Shown: positions 10,389 to 16,456 of the stretch, piece after piece
How positions within the stretch are numbered: the first letter of the stretch is position 1
Layout: each line of letters starts with the position of its first letter
Assembly (NCBI GenBank): GCA_000310025.1
Contig: FN649726.1
Span: 1,553,296-1,569,751, forward strand
Reading direction: 5' to 3'
DNA from: Ectocarpus siliculosus
Lineage: Eukaryota; Sar; Phaeophyceae; Ectocarpales; Ectocarpaceae
DNA: 16,456 nucleotides
Program-made: the position numbers and the translations under genes
Notes under the pieces: model-generated
Database searches by the model: none
What the model was told of the DNA's origin: nothing
What the model saw: the letters and a program-made list of their open reading frames with translations, nothing else

Positions 10389-10521
10389 GGTGGAGGTCCA
10401 CCCCCCTTCCCCAAAATGTCGGATGCCCTCGCCCCCTTGTTGTGGAGACCTTGACAAGGTCGTCTCCACAAGGGGGCGAGGGTATCCGACATTTTGGGGA
10501 AAAGGGGGGTGGACGTCCACC
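10389..10521. repeat. Long near-perfect inverted repeat (hairpin or foldback element)
   Basis: The left arm 10389-10452 (starting GGTGGAGGTCCACC) is nearly the reverse complement of the right arm 10456-10521 (ending GGTGGACGTCCACC). The arms share CCCCAAAATGTCGGAT…CCCTCGCCCCCTTG and differ only by a few single changes and short bulges. Only about 3 bases separate them. The outer ends form their own small palindromes (GGTGGAGGTCCACC). Candidates are a foldback-type miniature transposable element or a transcribed hairpin. No convincing target-site duplication was found beside it. Confidence 0.85.
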
Positions 10522-10714
10522 TTGTACTGCTGTGTTGTTGCCGTTCGTTTAGTTTATTTGCGAGACGGGCGTCCAACACCAGAGGTGCATGTTCCACCAT
10601 CGCAACTGCAAGGCGAAGCATTTACTTGGACGCCTCAACGGCAGTAGAGAACGAAAGAAGGAGGGGTCGGGAGCCGGCGGGTAATTCGGCCTCCTCGTTT
10701 CCGCGACGTTTGGG

Positions 10715-10729
10715 TATACAGAATAAAAG
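10715..10729 (+). promoter_or_regulatory. TATA-like sequence upstream of the peroxidase-like gene
   Basis: TATACAGAATAAAAG lies about 45-55 bases before the chosen ATG at 10771, a distance compatible with a short 5' untranslated region. The match is loose and many genes in such genomes lack TATA boxes, so this is a weak call. Confidence 0.25.
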
Positions 10730-10770
10730 GTGGGGCAACTTCTCCAAACTCTGGACGCACAAACTAAAGT

Positions 10771-13700
10771 ATGAGGCTCCTGCCGCTGCTGCTGGTGCCC
10801 CTGCTGCTGGGTGCATGTGCAGCAGACGGGTCTTCGGTCTCTACCGCCGCCGACCCTACAGAAGAGGCCGAATGGGACACGCTCGTAGGGGAAAATGAAC
10901 GGCGGACCTACAACGGGACAGGTGAGTCCAGCCTTCAGCTTTGGCAGTGCAGCAGGGAGACGAGCACACCACGTGTTGACGTGGAGTGTGTGTGTCTCGG
11001 GTAGATGTCGCTTTCTGTTACCAGGTGCGCTGTGTTGAGTGTGGTTCGATCTTTGCCGACGGGTTATCATGTGTTGTGCGAGCAAGTAAGTTTCCGACCT
11101 TGTACGGGAGAAGAGGAAAGGCAATAGGACAAGTTTATGGTGCGGGTGGTGCACGAACATGGTGTGTACCGAACGAGGCTACTACGCGTGTTGTTGGTCG
11201 ATAGTCCCGCCAATAGACTATACGGCTGAAGACAGATTGCGTTTCTACTACTGCTGTGTAGTCTACCGTACGTACGTACGTGTGTCGTCTGGACAAGAGG
11301 GTCTATTCAATGACCTGGCGATCATGCAAAAAAAAGAAAGTTCCCGACGTACGATGAGAAAATGAAATGCGTTGACCGAGCGAGAGATGGCCGGAGATAG
11401 GTGGGTTTGTTTTAGGAAAACTACACACACAGAAAGACTGGTTTGCATCTTGTCTTGGACCGAAACAAAAAACCCGGGGTGTGCCAGGCTAATGCTGTAT
11501 AAGGGTCCAGAACCGAGGAGATAGGTTCTTAGTATCAGAGGTGTGGTGTACACAAGTTGTACACAAAAATCCCGGCCAATTCTCTTTTTCAGCGCTTTAC
11601 TCACACCACACACAGGATACGCGAAGAAATAAATGGCGATACAAATAGCGATAAATGGCGATACAAATAGCAGCTGATATGAAGTTCTTCAACTAACTGC
11701 TGAGCTGCTCTGCCGCTGGCTCTCCGCTTCACACACCACACACACTACCTACATGGCGATATATTGTGCTTCAGCGCTGCACTGCTGTCCTCTGCTCGCT
11801 CTCCGAGAGCACAAAGGCTACAAAAGCCGCACCACCCCCGATGCAAAAGAAAAGCGGACGCAAAAGAAGAGAATCTTGAATTGCTCCGGCGATGGAGATT
11901 CTTCGCGTCGGAATAAACAGGGAACGATTTGCACGTTTGAGGTTATTTTCTCAATAATGCCCTATTCCATAGAAATACGGCATCGATCAACAGCATATTT
12001 GCAACACCCTCGGCGGCGTACAACATGAAGAAGGCGTGGTTAAAATTCGAAATTGTCGTATAGGTCGTAGGATTAGTGTCTTCCCCCCGGTAGGGGCATG
12101 ACAACAGCACAGCCCACTTTCCAGCTTGCCAGGTCTCGGACCCGTGCAACAGGCACGGTGAAGTGTCGTGTGCGGTACGGCAAAAAAACGGCAAGCAAGA
12201 AAGTGTGTCAATAACATCCGCAGGATGTATGCTACGAAGTAGGAATTGTCAAACCTAATTGGATCTCTCAGTTGTATATCAATTTCTGTGGCAGCGTTTT
12301 CCCCGATGTTGGAGGTGTAGTGTGTAAAACCCCAGGGGCAACGGGCACGTACACCCAAGTATCACACGGTCCGGGACCCAAGAAGAAGGTTTTTATGTTG
12401 AGGTTGGCGGACCTCGAGGAGACAGCGGTCAAAGACCCACATGAGATACCACGTTGAGCTCACGTCGCGTGAGCCATTTCCCCAATTCGAATCTCCCGCA
12501 CGAAGGGCTCCGTCACATTTTCCAACAGCAAAATGCACTGCCTTTGTGCCTCAGGTTCTGCTTACGCTTGGGCACCCAGTACCGTAGATCCGATGATCGA
12601 GCGTCGGGCCTCAAATATGTGGATTTGGTTCCCTCGTTTTTCCGTACCTCCTTTTGTCCGCACATCCGACTTTCTTTCCCTCGAAAAGAAACGTCACAAC
12701 TTCGCCCACCTCCAATGCTCCCCTTGCTGTTGACGCAGGAAACAACCTTGACCAACCTGAATGGGGCAGCGTCGGGCAGAGACAGGTAAGCGAATAGGTG
12801 GACATGACACCAGCTGCTGTTATTTTGCTGACTACGGTGCATTCGGTATTGCACAAGGTGGACGGGCCTATCAGGTCGAAAGATGAAGTGCTTTCACTCA
12901 TTTGATCCTGTATGATCTAGACACTCGCAAGAGCGCTGAACAATGCACTCGCTTGTGCTATATAAAGTACACGACTGGCGGTGTTCTTTCTGCTGTGTAC
13001 AAAAAAAATCGTTCTGAGTTGTCGGCCGCATCCCCAACAGGGCTACCATAGAATACTTGCATTGGCTTTTTTGGTTCCATGAGTGTGGGTGTGGTGTTGG
13101 TCTCAGCTTTTGCACAGTATCTCTTTTTCTGCTCGCTATCACGCCATCTTTCGTGAGCATATAGCACCGTCACACTGCAGGAGCCGTGCCTACGCACGAG
13201 CCCTTCTCACCATGCTGAGGCAAATTCCCTCCCCTCCTCTATCCCTCTCTTCGTGGACCGCCTACACTGCTTCTCCACCAGCTCCGCAGCATGACGGAGG
13301 CTAGCTACGGTGACGGGGTTTCAGAACCACCAGGGGACGATCGCCCAACTGCGAGGTGACCACAGGGGCTTTGGGTGGCGACCGCCCCCTCCCCCCCTCC
13401 CTTGCTCTCTCTTCTCCGTGTTTGGAGCCGCATAGCAACGGCTTTGCCGGGTAATGGTTCCTGGACGCTGTGCGCGCTGATTCAGCAGTAGGTGCTTTGG
13501 TAGTACTTCTCTCGATCCGCCTCCCGTCGCTCGACTCACAGCGGCCGTCGGTGTCGTGTTTCTTCCGATGTTTTTCGGCCACACGCTGCCGTAGGAACAA
13601 CTAACCAGCCCCCGCTCCCCCTCCCGTCCCTCGCTCGCGTCCAACGCACATGAACTGCTTGACACCATCGCCACGGCCCCTACGGGCCGGCCGTTGCACC

Positions 13701-16331
13701 GCGTAGAGAGGTCCTGTCGGAGGTGTTTCTCGCCAACCCGTCGACAACCTCGACGGCCAACGCTTTGTTCGTCGGGTGGGGTTTGCTGGTCGGGTACGAC
13801 CTCTTCCTCACGCAGGACAACGCGTCCGAGCCGCTGGACATCGCGTGTAACGACGCCGAGATCAGGGACGTCTGGTGCCCCCTGGGTTCGCTTTCGGACC
13901 CGATCCCGTTCAGCAGGTCGGAGGCCGGGGAAGACGCCGGGGGCGAAGAGGCCAGGAGCCCGATCAACTACGCGACGGCCTTCGTAGACCTGGACTGGAT
14001 GTACGGGAGGGACGAGGCGACCTCGGCGTCGTTGCGAACGGAAGACGGGGGTTACATGAACATGACGAACGACGAGCTGCCGCACCTCCTGGATGACGGC
14101 ACCTGGCTCGTGAGTGATCCGACAGCCTATGCCAACTACAAGAGCGATGGTCAAGATCTACGATAGCGAGTTTAGGGAATGGGTCCCCGCATACGGAGCA
14201 AGGCGGGGGTCGGGGATCACCGTGCAGTATCCTTGTTACGAAGGAGTTGGTGTATCGTTCAGGTGGCACCTTCGACGAGCGCTTGCTATGCTACGTAGGA
14301 GCCGTTTCACGTGCCGATTTTCGGAATATAACATGTGTGTAAATAGTTGTTGAGACTTTTCTTTGTTTATATTTTTTTCTTGTTGTTGGCGACGCCCCTC
14401 GTCTTTTTTGGGTCTCGACCGCTGCTCCTTGCGCCGTCGACGTGTGGCAGGTGGCAGATCAACGGCCGGCGAGGCTGCCCGTGACTTTCGCGCTCATGAC
14501 CCTGCTTTTGAGGGAGCACAACCGGTGCTGCGACGAGATGGCGCCGGAATGGGACCCGGCGAACGATGAGGTCCGGTCATGTCATGAAGAACTGCCGTCG
14601 TTTGGTGAACGCGCTAATTTGTGGTTGCCTATGTAGTAGGCGTTCGACGAGATGAAGCGGTGTGTCACTGTTCGCAGCAAGTGCGAATGGGCTCTGCTTC
14701 TGCTCTGTTGCTACGGAAAGAGAGCACATGGTGGACAAAGGTCGAACATGGAAAAAGAAAAACCGCTTTGGCAAGTATGGTAGTGGTCATCTTGTCCTAC
14801 TATTGTACCATTTCTTGCTGCAGCAGACACCTTCAATTCCACAACTTACTCTGTGGTGGATGTGCCTGGCGACGTGCTTGCACGAATGTGCAACAAGCGA
14901 AAGGCCACCGGCTTCAGGCTGTATTGTCCCCTCTGACAGCCGTCCTCCCTAACCCCGTACACAAACCACTCCCTCGAGGACAGGATACATTCCAGTTCTG
15001 TCGGCAGTGGACCATCGCGGTGTTCCAGCACATCACGGAGAACGACTGGTCCGTCCGATTTGTGGGCGGTAGTATTAAGGTCCTCGGCGCCGCTGCCTAC
15101 GACGACGATGACCACGACGACCATGGCGAGGAGACGGACGGCAAAAGGCGGCGACGGCGGTTAGGCGACCTCGAGAACGTCGTCCGATCCCGGTACTGAA
15201 GTCTCGCTTTTTTTTTTTACACCTACTGCGCTCCCAGACGCCTTCGCAACCGGAAAACGTGTCCAACCCCGCTATCGGCGACATGCTTTTTTGTTCTCGT
15301 GGTTTGGGAAGCCAACCCCCCTTGTGCCGCTCTTGTCGTGGCTGATTCGCCGCAGGTACCTCACGCAGTCGAACGGCAGCTACGACGCCGGGACAGACGC
15401 CGGGACGGACGTCTTTTTCGCCACCGTCGCGGCGCCGGCGTTGTACTCTGCCCTCCCGTCGACGGTAGGGCTCCTGGACGACGGCTTCGAAGTCATGGCT
15501 GAGGTGCGTCCGTGCTTTCACAGCTACTGTCTTGAGGCCGTACATACCACAAACACACCGTTTCATCCTCACAGCAGTAGACGGTCATAGATCTCGATCG
15601 GTTTTGTTCTGCCCATCAAACGAAGCAAGCATGGAGAGGCAGATTACTACAGCCGAACAAGGTTGCCATGCATTACATTTGGCTGCTGAAGCCGCTGCGA
15701 TGGCTGGGGGTACCGAGGTCCTTGATTTTCCGTTGAGGGTAGTAAGCGAAACGAACGTGCGCGCCTTTTGGCTTGAAAACCCGTGGCGAAAGGAAACGTG
15801 CACTGGAAAAAAGGGATGCGTTTAGATCTGGAACGTTGTGCTCGGCCTTCAAATGTCGTGCGTACTCGATCTACGATTCGCTGAACAGAGTTGCGATGGT
15901 TGATTGAGAGAGAGACGATGCAAGGACGATTTGTCGTGGAAACTACGACGTGGGCGTACAATGGGGATACTGGTTCATTGATACGCGATGCCATTCCCAC
16001 CCCCTCCCCCGAGCCGCCTGTGACCCCCACGCTCACACCTCGTTCTTGACCGTCTCCCACCCCACGACTACAAACGTCCGGCGCGAACCTTGCAATGCCA
16101 TTCCCGCGTACATATCTTCTACGGTAACTTACCAGCACGAGGTGGAGCTAGCCACGGCGAACGCGGATCTTGCCGGGCTTGTGACACGGATCGGCGGAAT
16201 CGAGCCCATCATCAGGGGAGCCTCCTACGCGCGCGCTCGGGGTATAGACGCCTCGTTTGTCGCCGAGGTTTCGGTGTCGTCGCCTCTGTTCAACTTTCCC
16301 GTCGAGGCGATCCAGAGGGGGCGCGATCATG
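10771..16331 (+). CDS. Animal-type haem peroxidase-family protein, secreted, haem histidines replaced; 8 exons, 3' partial
   Basis: Exons: 10771-10921, 12739-12785, 13282-13355, 13707-14109, 14451-14570, 14984-15192, 15356-15503, 16136-16331; phases 1, 0, 2, 0, 0, 2, 0, 1 agree, giving 449 residues before the window ends in an intron. A leucine-rich signal peptide (1-17) and four N-glycosylation sequons (N48, N129, N209, N341) indicate secretion. Family landmarks in order: RRTYNGTGNNLDQPEWG (44-60), YGDGVSEPPGDDRP (75-88), WG-x4-YDLFLT (115-126), IPFSRS (157-162), SPINYATAFVDLDWMYG (175-191), TLLLREHNR (242-250), FQHIT (279-283), PSTVGLLDDGF (369-379), GGIEPIIRG (404-412), AIQRGRDHG (442-450). 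By alignment the distal His is Tyr121, the ester-forming Asp is Gly120 and the proximal His is Tyr365. The catalytic Arg (R230) and the calcium residues (D122, T181, F183, D185, with D187 for Ser) remain. Exon 6 carries an acidic-then-basic insert (304-324). The donor after 14570 (GTCCGG) is weak. The family is clear; activity is not. Confidence 0.85.
10922..12738 (+). other. First intron of the peroxidase-like gene, 1.8 kb
   Basis: The intron starts GTGAGT after the signal-peptide exon (ending TYNGT) and ends TTGACGCAG before the NNLDQPEWG exon. The family reads TYNGTGNNL continuously, so the join is well supported. Inside are a 22-base tandem duplication (11629-11671), a CGTACGTACGTACGT run (11267-11281) and a small perfect hairpin (GCTCACG/CGTGAGC, 12458-12474). 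No open frame in it shows recognisable protein motifs. Confidence 0.7.
11629..11671 (+). repeat. 22-base tandem duplication in an intron
   Basis: The unit ATAAATGGCGATACAAATAGC occurs at 11629-11649 and again at 11651-11671, identical. A shorter echo (ATGGCGATA beside CACACCACACACA) occurs near 11729-11762, suggesting an older, larger local duplication. Confidence 0.75.
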
Positions 16332-16353
16332 GTGAGCGTGAGGAGGCGGGGGC

Positions 16354-16434
16354 GGGGGGGGGGGGGGGCAAAAAAATTTTCCCTCTTATTTCAAGGGGGC
16401 TCAACCCCTCCCCCTTGAAAGGGGGGGGGGGGGG
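16354..16434 (+). repeat. Poly-G tracts flanking a short perfect hairpin at the window end
   Basis: A run of 15 G (16354-16368) precedes an A/T-rich stretch. A perfect 11-base stem follows, TTTCAAGGGGG (16389-16399) paired with CCCCCTTGAAA (16410-16420), then 14 G (16421-16434). This lies in the intron after the last peroxidase exon seen. Such sequence is prone to assembly error, and the window's start is also a poly-C run. Confidence 0.7.
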
Positions 16435-16456
16435 TCCCCATATCTTGCCTACCCCA

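Larger units (their letters stand above)
9680..10770. promoter_or_regulatory. Divergent intergenic region between the ChaN-like and peroxidase-like genes
   Basis: The two genes start at 9679 (-) and 10771 (+), so this 1.09 kb must hold both 5' untranslated regions and promoters. It contains a short GA repeat (about 9937-9952), a two-copy direct repeat (10222-10281), a large inverted repeat (10389-10521) and a TATA-like site (10715-10729). I see no coding motif. Whether the genes share a bidirectional promoter is inference from their arrangement only. Confidence 0.55.

Noticed and set aside
10804-10818. LLGAC resembling a bacterial lipoprotein box
   Set aside because: The gene has introns and belongs to a eukaryote, so this is read as the end of an ordinary signal peptide.
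10549-11160. 203-residue open frame on the - strand
   Set aside because: It runs antisense across the peroxidase start exon and its intron; the sequence has low-complexity Gln and Arg runs and no family motif.
11267-11281. CGTACGTACGTACGT run
   Set aside because: A short simple repeat within an intron, self-complementary by nature, with no supporting context.
13321-14154. 277-residue open frame on the - strand
   Set aside because: It is antisense to the well-supported peroxidase exon 13707-14109 and has no recognisable motif; high-GC coding sequence often leaves the opposite strand open.

Overview
The window looks like nuclear DNA of a photosynthetic eukaryote, most likely a stramenopile of the brown-algal type. 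The evidence is three multi-exon genes with GT-AG introns of roughly 160 to 1800 bases, high-GC coding sequence, many CAG/CTG repeats and homopolymer runs, long non-coding tails, and a predicted protein with a bipartite plastid-style leader. No bacterial operon, phage, insertion sequence or CRISPR array is present. Gene identities come from reading conserved motifs by eye; exon joins were chosen by splice phase plus protein-family continuity.

Layout. (1) 38-3793, + strand: the last five exons of a ferredoxin-dependent glutamate synthase (GXGXG domain and C-terminal tail). One extra base breaks the frame in the third exon seen here. (2) 3794-7413: no recognisable gene. Base composition on the + strand switches from G/T-rich to A/C-rich near 6000, which fits two long converging 3' untranslated regions; a degenerate tRNA-like element lies near 5010-5080. 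(3) 7414-9679, - strand: a complete four-exon gene for a ChaN/Tiki-type (DUF399) haem-binding-family protein of 391 residues with a signal peptide and a plastid-like targeting region. (4) 9680-10770: a divergent intergenic region holding a two-copy direct repeat, a long nearly perfect inverted repeat (hairpin) and a TATA-like site. (5) 10771-16331 and beyond, + strand: eight exons of an animal-type haem peroxidase-family protein (peroxidase-cyclooxygenase superfamily), cut off by the window end.

The most notable result is that the peroxidase-family protein appears to lack both haem histidines. By local alignment the distal His and the proximal His are each Tyr, while the calcium-site residues and the distal Arg remain. 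This suggests either a secreted pseudoperoxidase or an enzyme with altered haem ligation. Glutamate synthase belongs to plastid nitrogen assimilation, the ChaN-like protein probably to plastid haem or metal handling, and the peroxidase-like protein to the secretory pathway. Nothing in the sequence shows that the three act together, although the ChaN-like and peroxidase-like genes are divergent and share about 1.1 kb of upstream DNA.
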